Shown here: piece by piece, positions 10,368 through 20,463 of the stretch
Layout of the letters: each line of letters begins with the position of its first letter
Numbering within the stretch: the first letter of the stretch is position 1
Translations under genes and position numbers: made by a program
Assembly: GCF_001277175.1 (NCBI RefSeq)
Contig: NZ_CP012257.1
Coordinates: 806,001 to 870,000 of the forward strand
Reading direction: 5' to 3'
Source of the DNA: Cronobacter universalis NCTC 9529
GTDB taxonomy: Bacteria > Pseudomonadota > Gammaproteobacteria > Enterobacterales > Enterobacteriaceae
DNA length: 64,000 bases
The notes under the pieces: generated by a model
Told to the model about the DNA's origin: nothing
The model's database searches: none
The model's input: the letters and a program-made list of their open reading frames with translations, nothing else

Positions 10368-10411
10368 AAAACCTCGTTTGTGGTTATTTTTAATCCGCAG
10401 CGTGGCGCTGC

Positions 10412-10452
10412 TGTAATGTTGTTATGTCGCTGTGTGTAGTCTTTTCTTTACA
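10412..10452 (-). promoter_or_regulatory. Paired TyrR-box-like operators upstream of aroP
   Basis: The sequence TGTAGT-N6-TTTACA at 10435-10452 matches the TyrR consensus TGTAAA-N6-TTTACA at 10 of 12 positions. A weaker match, TGTAAT-N6-ATGTCG, begins exactly 23 bases away at 10412. Paired strong and weak boxes about 23 bp apart are the known arrangement for TyrR-regulated genes, and E. coli aroP is TyrR-repressed. The assignment of these sites is inference. Confidence 0.6.
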
Positions 10453-10832
10453 GCCAATAAGGATGAAATTTCTAATAACGACTACCGCAGCGCAAAGAAT
10501 AGTGATAAGCGCTGCCAAATGCACCTGCTTTCTCAGCGGGCACTCGCGGAGTGAATAAAAAGAAACCATTTGTAAATCGCTGCGGTTATTTCACGGACGG
10601 GCGCGCGTATTCATCTTAAGCGAAAATATTGAATAGATATTCATATTTTAAACTAATGAATCGGTTCAGGTTGCACGCCATTACGTTTCATTTGAGTTAA
10701 ATCTACCGCTTTTGAGGTAACGGGTTCATTTGTGCGGAGTTACATTTCTGAAACGTTATTTCTTTATCATTGTTAAAATATGCGGGCTTTCCTGATTTCA
10801 ATCAAAACCAGGATGGACAGAAGGTGAATACT
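10453..10832. other. AT-rich aroP-pdhR intergenic region
   Basis: About 380 bases with no convincing gene lie between the TyrR-like boxes and the pdhR promoter. The stretch 10615-10800 is clearly more AT-rich than the surrounding genes, with runs such as ATTGAATAGATATTCAT, as expected for divergent promoters and nucleoid-protein binding. I see no tRNA and no strong hairpin with a U-tract here. Confidence 0.6.
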
Positions 10833-10875
10833 TTGTTACTTTACCAACACGAACGTTAAATTGGTCATACCAATT
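10833..10875 (+). promoter_or_regulatory. pdhR promoter and exact PdhR operator
   Basis: A sigma-70 promoter is visible as TTGTTA (10833-10838), a 17-base spacer and TTAAAT (10856-10861). Overlapping the -10 and the predicted start is the perfect palindrome AATTGGTCATACCAATT (10859-10875), which fits the PdhR consensus AATTGGT-N3-ACCAATT exactly. PdhR bound here should block its own operon until pyruvate releases it, as shown in E. coli. Confidence 0.9.
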
Positions 10876-10906
10876 GACTCCGGGCGAATGGCAGAGACAG
10901 GGAATA

Positions 10907-11671
10907 ATGGCCTACAGCAAAATCCGCCAACCAAAACTTTCCGATGTGATTGAGCAGCAACTGGAGTTTTTGATCCTCGAAGGGACGCTGCGTCCCGGCG
11001 AAAAACTGCCTCCTGAGCGCGAGCTGGCTAAACAGTTCGACGTTTCCCGACCCTCCCTGCGAGAGGCGATTCAGCGTCTCGAAGCGAAGGGCCTGCTGCT
11101 TCGTCGCCAGGGCGGCGGTACTTTTGTTCAGAGTACGCTCTGGCAAAGCTTCAGCGACCCGCTGGTAGAACTCCTCTCTGACCACCCCGAATCCCAGTTT
11201 GATCTTCTTGAGACGCGTCACGCGCTGGAAGGTATCGCCGCCTATTACGCGGCGCTGCGCAGCACCGACGAAGACAGGGCGCGGATGAGCGAATGCCACC
11301 AGGCCATCGAACGCGCTCAGGAGTCCGGCGATCTGGACGCCGAATCAAACGCGGTGGTGCAGTATCAGATAGCGGTAACGGAAGCCGCCCATAATGTAGT
11401 GCTGCTTCATCTGCTACGCTGCATGGAGCCGATGCTGGCGCAAAACGTCCGTCAGAACTTCGAACTGCTCTACGCGCGACGTGAAATGCTGCCGCTGGTC
11501 AGCGGCCATCGCACCCGTATTTACGAGGCGATTATGGCCCGGGAACCTGAGCAGGCGCGGGAAGCGTCGCATCGTCACCTGGCGTTTATTGAAGAAATTT
11601 TGCTGGACCGCAGCCGTGAGCAGAGCCGTCGTGACCGCTCGCTGCGCCGTCTGGAGCAACGTAAGAATTAA
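10907..11671 (+). CDS. pdhR: Pyruvate-responsive transcriptional repressor PdhR
   Basis: PdhR is a GntR/FadR-family repressor that senses pyruvate and controls the pyruvate dehydrogenase operon and several respiratory genes. The 254 residues match E. coli length. The N-terminal winged helix (about 9-77) includes the [28 protein letters not shown] recognition region, and the C-terminal FCD-type all-helical effector domain follows from about residue 95. ATG 10907, which gives [14 protein letters not shown], was chosen over an upstream in-frame ATG by comparison with E. coli. It is the first gene of pdhR-aceE-aceF-lpdA and sits directly behind its own operator. Confidence 0.97.
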   Translation: MAYSKIRQPKLSDVIEQQLEFLILEGTLRPGEKLPPERELAKQFDVSRPSLREAIQRLEAKGLLLRRQGGGTFVQSTLWQSFSDPLVELLSDHPESQFDLLETRHALEGIAAYYAALRSTDEDRARMSECHQAIERAQESGDLDAESNAVVQYQIAVTEAAHNVVLLHLLRCMEPMLAQNVRQNFELLYARREMLPLVSGHRTRIYEAIMAREPEQAREASHRHLAFIEEILLDRSREQSRRDRSLRRLEQRKN

Positions 11672-11926
11672 TGTTTTTCCGGTTTTCGCCGGAAGATTTG
11701 TACCAAAAGCGCCATTGAAGCGCGGCAACTAAACCCAGAACCTGTCTTATTGCGCTTTGTTAAGTGCCCGTAGTTCAGGTTGCATCGCGGCGGCAAGATG
11801 AAGCCCTTGAAAAGAAAGGGGGCGCACAGCCGCTACAGACGCAGCCGGACGCTGTAAGAGCACAGAGTGCAATGGGACAGGTTCCAGATAAATCAACGTA
11901 TTAGATAGATGATAAGGAATACCCCC
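11672..11926 (+). other. pdhR-aceE intergenic leader
   Basis: These 255 non-coding bases separate pdhR from aceE. A GGTTTTCGCC segment just after the pdhR stop can fold weakly, but there is no clear U-tract terminator, consistent with the read-through from the pdhR promoter known in E. coli. An internal aceE promoter is plausible, but I could not pick one with confidence. Confidence 0.5.
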
Positions 11927-14590
11927 ATGTCAGAACGTTTACAAAATGACGTGGATCCGATCGAAACTCGCGACTGGCTACAGGCGATCGAATCGGTAAT
12001 CCGTGAAGAAGGTGTTGAGCGTGCTCAGTATCTGATCGATCAGCTGCTTTCCGAAGCCCGTAAAGGCGGCGTGAACGTAGCGGCGGGCAGTGCCGCCCGT
12101 CAGTACATCAATACCATCCCCGTTGAAGAAGAGCCGGAATACCCGGGTAATCTGGAACTGGAGCGCCGTATTCGTTCTGCTATCCGCTGGAACGCCATTA
12201 TGACCGTGCTGCGTGCGTCCAAAAAAGACCTCGAGCTCGGCGGCCACATGGCGTCCTTCCAGTCTTCCGCGACCGTCTACGAAGTGTGCTTTAACCACTT
12301 CTTCCGCGCGCGCAACGACAAAGACGGCGGCGACCTGGTGTACTTCCAGGGCCACATCTCTCCGGGCGTTTACGCGCGTGCTTTCGTTGAAGGCCGCCTG
12401 ACCGAAGAGCAGATGAACAACTTCCGTCAGGAAGTTCACGGCAACGGTCTGTCCTCTTACCCGCACCCGAAACTGATGCCGGAATTCTGGCAGTTCCCGA
12501 CCGTATCCATGGGTCTTGGCCCGATCGGCGCTATCTACCAGGCGAAATTCCTGAAATATCTGGAACACCGCGGCCTGAAAGATACCTCTGAGCAGACCGT
12601 TTACGCGTTCCTCGGCGACGGTGAGATGGATGAGCCGGAATCCAAAGGCGCCATCACCATCGCGACCCGTGAAAAACTGGACAATCTGGTCTTCGTCATC
12701 AACTGCAACCTGCAGCGTCTGGATGGCCCGGTCACCGGTAACGGCAAAATCATCAACGAACTGGAAGGCATCTTCGAAGGCGCCGGCTGGAACGTTATCA
12801 AGGTTATGTGGGGTTCCCGTTGGGACGAACTGCTGCGTAAAGACACCAGCGGTAAACTGATCCAGTTGATGAACGAAACCGTTGACGGCGACTACCAGAC
12901 CTTCAAATCCAAAAACGGCGCGTATGTGCGTGAGCACTTCTTCGGTAAATACCCGGAGACCGCCGCGCTGGTTGCAGACTGGTCTGACGATGAGATTTGG
13001 GCGCTGAACCGTGGCGGCCACGATCCGAAGAAAATCTACGCTGCATTCAAAAAAGCGAAAGAAACCAAAGGCAAAGCGACCGTTATCCTTGCTCACACCA
13101 TTAAAGGTTACGGCATGGGCGACACCGCCGAAGGTAAGAACATCGCTCACCAGGTGAAGAAAATGAACATGGACGGCGTTCGCTACGTCCGCGATCGTTT
13201 CAGCGTGCCGGTGGCCGACGAAGACCTGGAAAAACTGCCGTACATCACCTTCCCGGAAGGCTCTGAAGAGCACAAGTACCTGCATGAACGCCGCCAGGCG
13301 CTGCACGGCTACCTGCCGTCTCGTCAGCCGAACTTCTCCGAGAAGCTGGAGCTGCCGGCGCTGGAAGATTTCCGCTCCCTGCTGGATGAGCAGAGCAAAG
13401 AGATCTCCACCACCATCGCTTTCGTACGCGCTCTGAACGTGATGCTGAAGAACCCGTCTATCAAAGACCGTCTGGTTCCTATCATCGCGGACGAAGCCCG
13501 TACCTTCGGTATGGAAGGTCTGTTCCGTCAGATCGGTATCTACAGCCCGAACGGCCAGCAGTACACCCCGCAGGACCGTGAGCAGGTGGCGTACTACAAA
13601 GAAGACGAGAAAGGCCAGATCCTGCAGGAAGGTATCAACGAGCTGGGCGCAGGCGCATCCTGGCTGGCTGCTGCGACCTCTTACAGCACCAACAACTTGC
13701 CGATGATCCCGTTCTACATCTACTACTCCATGTTCGGGTTCCAGCGTATCGGCGACCTGTGCTGGGCAGCGGGTGACCAGCAGGCGCGCGGCTTCCTGAT
13801 CGGCGGTACTTCCGGTCGTACCACGCTTAACGGCGAAGGTCTGCAGCACGAAGATGGTCACAGCCACATTCAGTCGCTGACTATCCCGAACTGTATCTCC
13901 TACGATCCGGCTTACGCTTACGAAGTCGCTGTCATCATGCATGACGGTCTGCAGCGTATGTACGGCGAAGCGCAGGAAAACGTGTACTACTACATCACCA
14001 CGCTGAACGAAAACTACCACATGCCGGCGATGCCGGAAGGCGCCGAGGAAGGTATCCGTAAAGGTATCTACAAACTCGACACCCTCGAAGGTAGCAAAGG
14101 TAAAGTTCAGCTGCTGGGCTCCGGCTCCATCCTGCGTCACGTCCGTGAAGCGGCTGAGATTCTGGCGAAAGAGTACGGCGTAGGCTCCGATGTCTACAGC
14201 GTGACCTCCTTCACCGAACTGGCGCGCGACGGCCAGGATTGCGAGCGCTGGAACATGCTGCACCCGCTGGAAACCCCGCGCGTACCGTACATCGCTCAGG
14301 TGATGAACGACGCACCGGCGGTCGCTTCCACCGACTATATGAAACTGTTCGCCGAGCAGGTTCGTACTTATGTACCGGCTGATGATTATCGCGTACTGGG
14401 CACCGACGGCTTTGGCCGCTCTGACAGCCGCGAAAACCTGCGCCACCACTTCGAAGTTGACGCTTCTTACGTGGTTGTCGCAGCGCTGGGCGAACTGGCT
14501 AAACGTGGTGAAATCGATAAGAAAGTGGTGGCTGACGCTATCACCAAATTCAATATCGATGCAGAGAAAGTCAACCCGCGTCTGGCATAA
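11927..14590 (+). CDS. aceE: Pyruvate dehydrogenase E1 component
   Basis: AceE is the homodimeric thiamine-diphosphate E1 subunit. It decarboxylates pyruvate and acetylates the lipoyl groups of AceF. The 887 residues equal the E. coli length and are recognisable throughout. The ThDP/Mg motif begins at [10 protein letters not shown] near residue 230 and ends in [11 protein letters not shown] near 260, and the N-terminal [20 protein letters not shown] segment that contacts E2 is intact. ATG 11927 has AAGGA 9 bases upstream; a second in-frame ATG six codons earlier is less likely. It is followed 14 bases later by aceF. Codon use is strongly biased, as expected for a highly expressed gene. Confidence 0.98.
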   Translation: MSERLQNDVDPIETRDWLQAIESVIREEGVERAQYLIDQLLSEARKGGVNVAAGSAARQYINTIPVEEEPEYPGNLELERRIRSAIRWNAIMTVLRASKKDLELGGHMASFQSSATVYEVCFNHFFRARNDKDGGDLVYFQGHISPGVYARAFVEGRLTEEQMNNFRQEVHGNGLSSYPHPKLMPEFWQFPTVSMGLGPIGAIYQAKFLKYLEHRGLKDTSEQTVYAFLGDGEMDEPESKGAITIATREKLDNLVFVINCNLQRLDGPVTGNGKIINELEGIFEGAGWNVIKVMWGSRWDELLRKDTSGKLIQLMNETVDGDYQTFKSKNGAYVREHFFGKYPETAALVADWSDDEIWALNRGGHDPKKIYAAFKKAKETKGKATVILAHTIKGYGMGDTAEGKNIAHQVKKMNMDGVRYVRDRFSVPVADEDLEKLPYITFPEGSEEHKYLHERRQALHGYLPSRQPNFSEKLELPALEDFRSLLDEQSKEISTTIAFVRALNVMLKNPSIKDRLVPIIADEARTFGMEGLFRQIGIYSPNGQQYTPQDREQVAYYKEDEKGQILQEGINELGAGASWLAAATSYSTNNLPMIPFYIYYSMFGFQRIGDLCWAAGDQQARGFLIGGTSGRTTLNGEGLQHEDGHSHIQSLTIPNCISYDPAYAYEVAVIMHDGLQRMYGEAQENVYYYITTLNENYHMPAMPEGAEEGIRKGIYKLDTLEGSKGKVQLLGSGSILRHVREAAEILAKEYGVGSDVYSVTSFTELARDGQDCERWNMLHPLETPRVPYIAQVMNDAPAVASTDYMKLFAEQVRTYVPADDYRVLGTDGFGRSDSRENLRHHFEVDASYVVVAALGELAKRGEIDKKVVADAITKFNIDAEKVNPRLA

Positions 14591-14604
14591 GAGGTAAAGA
14601 AAGA

Positions 14605-16503
14605 ATGGCTATCGAAATCAATGTACCGGACATCGGGGCGGACGAAGTTGAAGTCACCGAGATCCTGGTCAAAGTGGGCGACAAAGTTGAAGCTGAACAG
14701 TCGCTTATCACCGTAGAAGGCGACAAAGCCTCTATGGAAGTCCCGTCTCCGCAGGCGGGCGTGGTCAAAGAGATCAAAGTGTCCGTGGGCGACAAAGTCG
14801 AAACCGGCAAACTGATCATGATTTTCGATTCCGCCGAAGGTGCAGCAGCCGCTGCACCTGCGAAGGCAGAAGAGAAGAAAGAAGCCGCTCCGGCAGCAGC
14901 ACCCGCAGCCGCGGCAGCAAAAGACGTTAACGTACCGGACATCGGCGGCGACGAAGTCGAAGTCACCGAGATCCTGGTGAAAGTCGGCGATAAAGTTGAA
15001 GCCGAGCAGTCTCTTATCACCGTAGAAGGCGACAAAGCCTCTATGGAAGTGCCGGCGCCGTTCGCGGGCACCGTGAAAGAGATCAAAATCAACACCGGCG
15101 ACAAAGTCTCCACCGGCTCTCTGATCATGGTCTTCGAAGTGGCGGGCGCAGCGCCTGCGGCTGAAGCCAAACCGCAGGTCACCGAGCAGGCGGCGTCCGC
15201 TCCGGCGGCAGCGGCAGGCGCGAAAGACGTTAACGTGCCGGATATCGGCGGCGATGAAGTCGAAGTGACCGAAGTGCTGGTGAAAGTGGGCGACAAAGTC
15301 ACTGCTGAACAGTCTCTGATCACCGTAGAAGGCGACAAAGCCTCTATGGAAGTCCCGGCACCGTTCGCAGGTACCGTGAAAGAGCTGAAAGTGAACGTGG
15401 GCGACAAAGTCTCCACCGGCTCTCTGATCATGGTCTTCGAAGTGGAGGGCGCAGCCCCTGCGGCGGCTCCGGCTGCGAAACAGGAAGCGGCGGCTCCGGC
15501 TCCGGCGGCGAAAGCTGACAAACCGGCTGCGGCTCCGGCCAAAGCCGAAGGCAAATCTGAGTTTGCTGAAAACGACGCTTACGTCCACGCGACGCCGCTG
15601 ATCCGCCGCCTGGCGCGCGAATTCGGCGTGAACCTGGCGAAAGTGAAAGGCACCGGTCGTAAAGGCCGCATCCTGCGCGAAGACGTTCAGGCTTACGTGA
15701 AAGACGCCGTTAAACGTGCAGAATCCGCACCTGCCGCTGGCGCGACCGGTGGTTCTCTGCCGGGCCTGCTGCCGTGGCCGAAAGTGGACTTCAGCAAGTT
15801 TGGTGAAGTGGAAGAAGTGGAACTGGGCCGCATCCAGAAAATCTCTGGCGCGAACCTGAGCCGTAACTGGGTGATGATCCCGCACGTTACGCACTTCGAC
15901 AAAACCGATATCACCGATCTGGAAGCGTTCCGTAAGCAGCAGAACGCCGAAGCTGAGAAGCGCAAGCTGGACGTGAAATTCACCCCGGTTGTCTTCATTA
16001 TGAAAGCCGTTGCCGCTGCCCTTGAGCAGATGCCGCGCTTTAACAGCTCGCTGTCTGAAGACGGTCAGCGCCTGACGCTAAAGAAATACATCAACATCGG
16101 CGTTGCGGTTGATACGCCGAATGGTCTGGTGGTTCCGGTCTTCAAAGACGTGAACAAGAAGAGCATTACCGAGCTGTCTCGCGAGCTGACGGTTATCTCC
16201 AAAAAAGCGCGCGATGGCAAGCTGACTGCCGGCGAAATGCAGGGCGGTTGCTTCACCATCTCCAGCATCGGCGGCCTGGGCACCACCCACTTCGCGCCGA
16301 TCGTGAACGCGCCGGAAGTGGCTATCCTCGGCGTCTCCAAGTCTGCGATGGAGCCGGTGTGGAATGGTAAAGAGTTCGTGCCGCGCCTGATGCTGCCGAT
16401 CTCCCTGTCCTTCGACCACCGTGTGATCGACGGTGCTGATGGTGCGCGTTTCATCACCATCATCAACAACACCCTGTCGGACATTCGCCGCCTGGTGATG
16501 TAA
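14605..16503 (+). CDS. aceF: Dihydrolipoyl acetyltransferase, E2 of pyruvate dehydrogenase
   Basis: AceF forms the 24-meric core of the pyruvate dehydrogenase complex and transfers acetyl groups to CoA. The 632 residues (E. coli 630) contain three tandem lipoyl domains with lipoylated lysines in GDKASMEV at Lys41, Lys144 and Lys245. Ala/Pro-rich linkers join them, followed by a peripheral-subunit-binding domain near 325-362 ([15 protein letters not shown]) and the catalytic acyltransferase domain ending with the [10 protein letters not shown] motif. The three lipoyl repeats are also very similar in DNA sequence, so this is a site for repeat-number change. A terminator follows, after which lpdA has its own promoter. 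Confidence 0.98.
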   Translation: MAIEINVPDIGADEVEVTEILVKVGDKVEAEQSLITVEGDKASMEVPSPQAGVVKEIKVSVGDKVETGKLIMIFDSAEGAAAAAPAKAEEKKEAAPAAAPAAAAAKDVNVPDIGGDEVEVTEILVKVGDKVEAEQSLITVEGDKASMEVPAPFAGTVKEIKINTGDKVSTGSLIMVFEVAGAAPAAEAKPQVTEQAASAPAAAAGAKDVNVPDIGGDEVEVTEVLVKVGDKVTAEQSLITVEGDKASMEVPAPFAGTVKELKVNVGDKVSTGSLIMVFEVEGAAPAAAPAAKQEAAAPAPAAKADKPAAAPAKAEGKSEFAENDAYVHATPLIRRLAREFGVNLAKVKGTGRKGRILREDVQAYVKDAVKRAESAPAAGATGGSLPGLLPWPKVDFSKFGEVEEVELGRIQKISGANLSRNWVMIPHVTHFDKTDITDLEAFRKQQNAEAEKRKLDVKFTPVVFIMKAVAAALEQMPRFNSSLSEDGQRLTLKKYINIGVAVDTPNGLVVPVFKDVNKKSITELSRELTVISKKARDGKLTAGEMQGGCFTISSIGGLGTTHFAPIVNAPEVAILGVSKSAMEPVWNGKEFVPRLMLPISLSFDHRVIDGADGARFITIINNTLSDIRRLVM

Positions 16504-16508
16504 GCGAA

Positions 16509-16535
16509 AAGCCGGCCTGACGGCCGGCTTTTTTC
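16509..16535 (+). terminator. Rho-independent terminator after aceF
   Basis: A 9-bp stem AAGCCGGCC / GGCCGGCTT with a TGAC loop is followed by TTTT. It begins 6 bases after the aceF stop. Partial termination here, with an independent lpdA promoter downstream, matches the known E. coli arrangement. Confidence 0.88.
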
Positions 16536-16598
16536 TGGTAATTCCGCCTGACTGTGCGAAATTATCAGGTGCCAAAAGGATTCGTCTGCCGTTTGTTG

Positions 16599-16627
16599 TT
16601 TCAAAATTGTTAACAGTTTTGTAAAAT
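16599..16627 (+). promoter_or_regulatory. lpdA promoter
   Basis: TTTCAA, a 17-base spacer and TAAAAT form a sigma-70 promoter about 80 bases before lpdA. The A/T-rich GTTAAC run in the spacer resembles ArcA-bound sequence, and ArcA represses E. coli lpd. The promoter call is direct; the ArcA site is inference. This promoter lets E3 be made for other 2-oxoacid dehydrogenases independently of PdhR. Confidence 0.7.
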
Positions 16628-16709
16628 GCGAGCGGATAGAACGTCCCGGTGGATGATGGGCGTTAAAACTTAAGCGTCAGACCCGCCGGAAAATTACAAA
16701 GAGGTCATG

Positions 16710-18134
16710 ATGAGTACTGAAATCAAAACTCAGGTCGTGGTACTTGGGGCAGGCCCGGCAGGTTACTCTGCGGCCTTCCGTTGCGCTGACTTAGGTCTGG
16801 AAACCGTAATCGTCGAGCGTTACAGCACCCTGGGCGGTGTTTGCCTGAACGTAGGCTGTATCCCTTCTAAAGCGCTGCTGCACGTAGCGAAAGTTATCGA
16901 AGAAGCCAAGGCGCTTGCCGAGCACGGCATCGTTTTCGGCGAGCCGAAAACCGACATCGATAAAATCCGCACCTGGAAAGAAAAAGTCATCAATCAGCTG
17001 ACCGGCGGTCTGTCTGGTATGGCCAAAGGCCGTAAAGTGAAAGTGGTGAACGGCCTGGGTAAATTCACCGGCGCGAACACCCTGGAAGTGGAAGGCGAGA
17101 ACGGCAAAACCGTGATCAACTTCGACAACGCCATCATCGCGGCGGGTTCCCGTCCGATTCAGCTGCCGTTTATTCCGCATGAAGATCCGCGCGTATGGGA
17201 TTCCACCGATGCGCTGGAACTGAAAGAAGTGCCGAAGCGTATGCTGGTCATGGGCGGCGGTATCATCGGTCTGGAGATGGGTACCGTTTACCACGCGCTG
17301 GGTTCAGAGATCGACGTGGTTGAAATGTTCGACCAGGTTATCCCGGCTGCCGATAAAGACGTGGTCAAAGTCTTCACCAAGCGTATCAGCAAGAAATTCA
17401 ATCTGATGCTGGAAACCAAAGTGACTGCCGTTGAAGCGAAAGAAGACGGTATTTACGTTTCCATGGAAGGCAAAAAAGCGCCTGCGGAAGCGCAGCGTTA
17501 CGACGCGGTGCTGGTGGCTATCGGCCGTGTGCCGAACGGCAAAAACCTGGATGCAGGCAAAGCGGGCGTGGAAGTGGACGACCGTGGCTTTATCCGCGTT
17601 GACAAACAAATGCGCACCAACGTGCCGCACATCTATGCGATCGGCGATATCGTCGGTCAGCCGATGCTGGCGCACAAAGGCGTTCACGAAGGTCACGTTG
17701 CCGCTGAAGTTATCGCGGGCATGAAACACTACTTCGACCCGAAAGTGATCCCGTCTATCGCTTACACCGAGCCGGAAGTGGCATGGGTGGGTCTGACCGA
17801 GAAAGAAGCGAAAGAGAAAGGCATCAGCTACGAAACCGCCACCTTCCCGTGGGCGGCGTCTGGTCGTGCTATCGCTTCCGATTGCGCGGACGGTATGACC
17901 AAACTGATTTTCGACAAAGAAACCCACCGTGTCATCGGCGGCGCGATTGTCGGCACCAACGGCGGCGAGCTGCTGGGTGAAATCGGTCTGGCTATCGAAA
18001 TGGGTTGTGACGCGGAAGATATCGCGCTCACCATCCACGCGCACCCGACCCTGCACGAGTCTGTCGGTCTGGCGGCAGAAGTGTTCGAAGGCAGCATCAC
18101 CGACCTGCCGAACCCGAAAGCGAAGAAAAAGTAA
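16710..18134 (+). CDS. lpdA: Dihydrolipoamide dehydrogenase (E3)
   Basis: LpdA reoxidises dihydrolipoyl groups with NAD+ for the pyruvate, 2-oxoglutarate and glycine-cleavage complexes. The 474 residues are nearly identical to E. coli Lpd: the FAD-binding GAGPAGYSAA motif near residue 13, the redox-active disulfide in GGVCLNVGCIPSK, the NAD-binding GGGIIGLEMG and the catalytic His-Glu pair in HAHPTLHE. ATG 16710 was preferred over ATG 16707 because it leaves 5 rather than 2 bases after GAGG. It ends the operon with a strong terminator. Confidence 0.98.
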   Translation: MSTEIKTQVVVLGAGPAGYSAAFRCADLGLETVIVERYSTLGGVCLNVGCIPSKALLHVAKVIEEAKALAEHGIVFGEPKTDIDKIRTWKEKVINQLTGGLSGMAKGRKVKVVNGLGKFTGANTLEVEGENGKTVINFDNAIIAAGSRPIQLPFIPHEDPRVWDSTDALELKEVPKRMLVMGGGIIGLEMGTVYHALGSEIDVVEMFDQVIPAADKDVVKVFTKRISKKFNLMLETKVTAVEAKEDGIYVSMEGKKAPAEAQRYDAVLVAIGRVPNGKNLDAGKAGVEVDDRGFIRVDKQMRTNVPHIYAIGDIVGQPMLAHKGVHEGHVAAEVIAGMKHYFDPKVIPSIAYTEPEVAWVGLTEKEAKEKGISYETATFPWAASGRAIASDCADGMTKLIFDKETHRVIGGAIVGTNGGELLGEIGLAIEMGCDAEDIALTIHAHPTLHESVGLAAEVFEGSITDLPNPKAKKK

Positions 18135-18151
18135 GTTTCTCTCGCTAAATA

Positions 18152-18176
18152 AACGCCTCTTCGGAGGCGTTTTTTA
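18152..18176 (+). terminator. Terminator after lpdA
   Basis: A perfect 8-bp stem AACGCCTC / GAGGCGTT with a TTCG tetraloop and a following T-run is a strong intrinsic terminator. It also lies at the end of the convergent DUF2950 gene. Confidence 0.92.
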
Positions 18177-18182
18177 TGCCTG

Positions 18183-18980
18183 TTATTCAGACGCGACGTT
18201 CTGCCATCCGTCATCCGGATCAAACGCCGCGAGCGCCTGCGCCTTTCGGGACGACGACTGCCCCAGGTCTTTCTGATACACCCGATCGCTTTCATTGACG
18301 ATAAAACTCATCACGCCCGTTTCGCCGTAACGGACGGGCCACGCGATCATCGTAAAGCCGTTATCGTCAGCCGGTAAAAGACGAAAACGGTACCCGTGAT
18401 AGCCCATATCTGCGGCCTGCGGGCTGAACGCCGGGCCGAGCGGGCCTGGCGCCTCGCCGGGTTTTACCGGCCAGTAGAGGCCATCTTTTTTCCCGTCACT
18501 GCTGACGATTTTCTGTGCGTAGCGCTGATTCAGAGCGTAATAGCTCTGCTGTGCGTCAACGCCAGCGTGCAGCGCTTCAATCGCGGCGAGTTCGTTGCGC
18601 CCTATCGTGCGGATGGCGATTTCCTCCACCGCGCCCTGCATATCGAACCGCCAGCCCTGCGCGTGTTTGACGAGAGGAACAGGCAACTGCCAGTCCTGTG
18701 CGCCCACTTGCAGATGCGCGGTGTCTCCGTGCAGGACGATGTGATGACTCACTTTCCAGTCACGCAGGAAACGGTCGACCGCTTCCGGTTCGGCGCCATC
18801 GGGCGGCACAATCTCGCGCCAGCCATCGCCGAGAAGATGATTTAATGCCGCTTCGTTATGCGTAGCGACGGCCTGCGTCAGCGCGTCAGTGGCCTCTTCT
18901 GGCGTGGAAAATTGCGCCAGCGCGAGGGCGGATGTTGAGGTTAAACCGAACGCCAGCGCGGCGAGAAATGTGAATTTCAC
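18183..18980 (-). CDS. DUF2950 family exported protein
   Basis: This is a 265-residue protein of the DUF2950 family, function unknown. It starts at GTG 18980, with AAGGAG 7 bases upstream. It has a clear signal peptide (VKFTFLAALAFGLTSTSALA, cut likely after ALA), so it is periplasmic or envelope-associated. Recognisable family segments include QFSTPEEATDALTQAVATHN, the GDGWREIVPP loop, YALNQRYAQKIVSSDGKKDGLYWP and the C-terminal VRYGETGVMSFIVNESDRVYQKDLG. It follows yacH by 10 bases and is almost certainly cotranscribed with it. I do not know of a defined reaction for either family. Confidence 0.85.
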   Translation of the reverse strand: MKFTFLAALAFGLTSTSALALAQFSTPEEATDALTQAVATHNEAALNHLLGDGWREIVPPDGAEPEAVDRFLRDWKVSHHIVLHGDTAHLQVGAQDWQLPVPLVKHAQGWRFDMQGAVEEIAIRTIGRNELAAIEALHAGVDAQQSYYALNQRYAQKIVSSDGKKDGLYWPVKPGEAPGPLGPAFSPQAADMGYHGYRFRLLPADDNGFTMIAWPVRYGETGVMSFIVNESDRVYQKDLGQSSSRKAQALAAFDPDDGWQNVASE

Positions 18981-18990
18981 CTTTTTCTCC

Positions 18991-20463
18991 TTAGTGACGG
19001 CGTTCAGCGTGATGACGGACAGGATGCGGCGCATTTATCGATGTGTCCGAATGATGGGTGGCCGCCAGCTGGCGGCTTTGTAAACCGCGCCGCTGCTGCG
19101 CCTGCCAGTTGGCGGAGCGGCTGTCGTTACCGCTGAACGCACTGGCGGTCGTATCGCGACAGGTCGCGTTTCGTGAAGCATAATGTGTCTGGCGTTCCGG
19201 CGCGTTAGGCGTACGGTTTGCCTGGCGTTGCACGTGAGGTGTGCTCACATCGTAACCGCGGTAACTGCTGCGCCGCGCGCTTGCCTGCAACGACTGCCTG
19301 GAGGCATGGTGCGGGGTGTTCAGCGTGGCGCTGTGGCCCGTCGCCTGCTGAAAACGGGCCGCCGCCGCCTGGCGCTGCGAGGCGCGATCGGCCGGATTCT
19401 GCGCTGTGCTGAGGCCCGTGGCGCTGGAAGGGGAGTGAGACTGTGCGGCGACACGGTTATCGGCATAGCCGATGCCGTTGCGATACGCCGGGTTATGGTG
19501 CCAGGGGATCATGTTCCCCGGCCGGTTTTCACCGGTGATTCGGTTGTAGTTATTCACGTTAATGTTGATGTTATCGCCGTTATGCGAATAGCCGTCATGA
19601 TGATCGTGATGGTGGTAATCATCGTCATCATCCCAGTCGATGGCGCTGAACAGCGCATAAGTCGTGGCGACGCCAAGGCTGTAGCCTAATCCCCGGACAA
19701 AACTATTGCTGAACTGCTCGCCAGGCGTTGGCGGCAAGTAAACGGGCGGGTAAGCGGCATTCTGCCAGGCGCCGTAAACAGTGGCCGGGTTATAGGTGGG
19801 GACGTAAACCACGTCAGGCCTGGCGGGTTCGATTTCAATAATGGTTGAACTGCGCGGGGCGGCGGCCGTTTTCTGGGCAGGAGCGGGCGGCGCGGCTTTG
19901 GTTATGGTCGTCACCTTCTGCTGCGGCGAGGAGGTCAGCGCGCCGGTCTGTTGAGCCAGCGCGCGCAGGCGTTGTACCGACGCCATGACGTCATCAGGCT
20001 GCGCCAGAAAGGCGTCGCCCAGGTTTTGTATCCACGGCGGGTTCTGCCCCAGCAGCGCCATTAATTGCGGGAACGCCACCAGTGATTTGACGCTGGCGTC
20101 CCACGGCTGCCCGGCCACCGCCTGAATGGCGGCGTCGCCCTGTAGCGTGGGATGGTCCTGCGACCACTGCGCGGCCTGAACCATGTTCATCGGGTAAGTG
20201 GAGGCCATCAGGATCTGCGATAACAGCGCGTCAGGGTAGAGCGCAATGGGCGCCACCCACTGGTCGATTTGCGCGGCTGAAAATCTCGGGGCGGCTGGCG
20301 TAGCAGGCGCAGGCGGAGCCTGTGTTGGCGCGGGTTGCGCGGCAACAGGCGTTTGGGCAGGGGCGGCAGGGGCCTGACTTTTCACAAACAGGACGCCCGA
20401 GGCGGCAAACAGCCCGGCGCTGCACAGTAGCGCGAGCAGGTGTGGCTTTAAAGGCAACTTCAT
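18991..20463 (-). CDS. yacH: DUF3300 family protein YacH
   Basis: YacH is an envelope protein of unknown function. The 490 residues are shorter than my recollection of E. coli YacH (617). A hydrophobic N-terminal segment (LLALLCSAGLFAASGVLFV) could be a signal peptide or anchor. A Pro/Ala-rich linker and the DUF3300 domain follow (about 65-330; DQWVAPIALYPDALLSQILMAS and VVYVPTYNPATVYGAW are family signatures). An Asp/His-rich stretch (DDDDDYHHHDHHDGY, near 275-290) suggests metal binding, and the C-terminal 150 residues are low-complexity, rich in Gln, Ala, Ser and His. ATG 20463 follows GGAG. Position downstream of lpdA and upstream of acnB matches K-12. Confidence 0.85.
   Translation of the reverse strand: MKLPLKPHLLALLCSAGLFAASGVLFVKSQAPAAPAQTPVAAQPAPTQAPPAPATPAAPRFSAAQIDQWVAPIALYPDALLSQILMASTYPMNMVQAAQWSQDHPTLQGDAAIQAVAGQPWDASVKSLVAFPQLMALLGQNPPWIQNLGDAFLAQPDDVMASVQRLRALAQQTGALTSSPQQKVTTITKAAPPAPAQKTAAAPRSSTIIEIEPARPDVVYVPTYNPATVYGAWQNAAYPPVYLPPTPGEQFSNSFVRGLGYSLGVATTYALFSAIDWDDDDDYHHHDHHDGYSHNGDNININVNNYNRITGENRPGNMIPWHHNPAYRNGIGYADNRVAAQSHSPSSATGLSTAQNPADRASQRQAAAARFQQATGHSATLNTPHHASRQSLQASARRSSYRGYDVSTPHVQRQANRTPNAPERQTHYASRNATCRDTTASAFSGNDSRSANWQAQQRRGLQSRQLAATHHSDTSINAPHPVRHHAERRH

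Noticed and set aside
10368..10906. tRNA or small RNA search in the aroP-pdhR interval
   Set aside because: No cloverleaf, CCA end or terminator-like hairpin was found; the features seen are TyrR-like boxes and the pdhR promoter.
11978..14449. 823-codon open frame antisense to aceE
   Set aside because: It lies exactly opposite a highly expressed, strongly codon-biased gene. Its long length is a by-product of codon bias; it has no ribosome-binding site or recognisable domain.
14605..15450. Periodic repeats considered as a CRISPR-like or mobile array
   Set aside because: They are the three in-frame lipoyl domains of AceF, with no spacer structure.
14467..15894. Long antisense frames opposite aceF (475 and 327 codons)
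   Set aside because: Their repetitive composition simply mirrors the Ala/Pro linkers and lipoyl repeats of AceF.
19183..19689. 168-codon plus-strand frame opposite yacH
   Set aside because: It lies within the low-complexity Asp/His-rich part of yacH and reads as an artefact of that composition.
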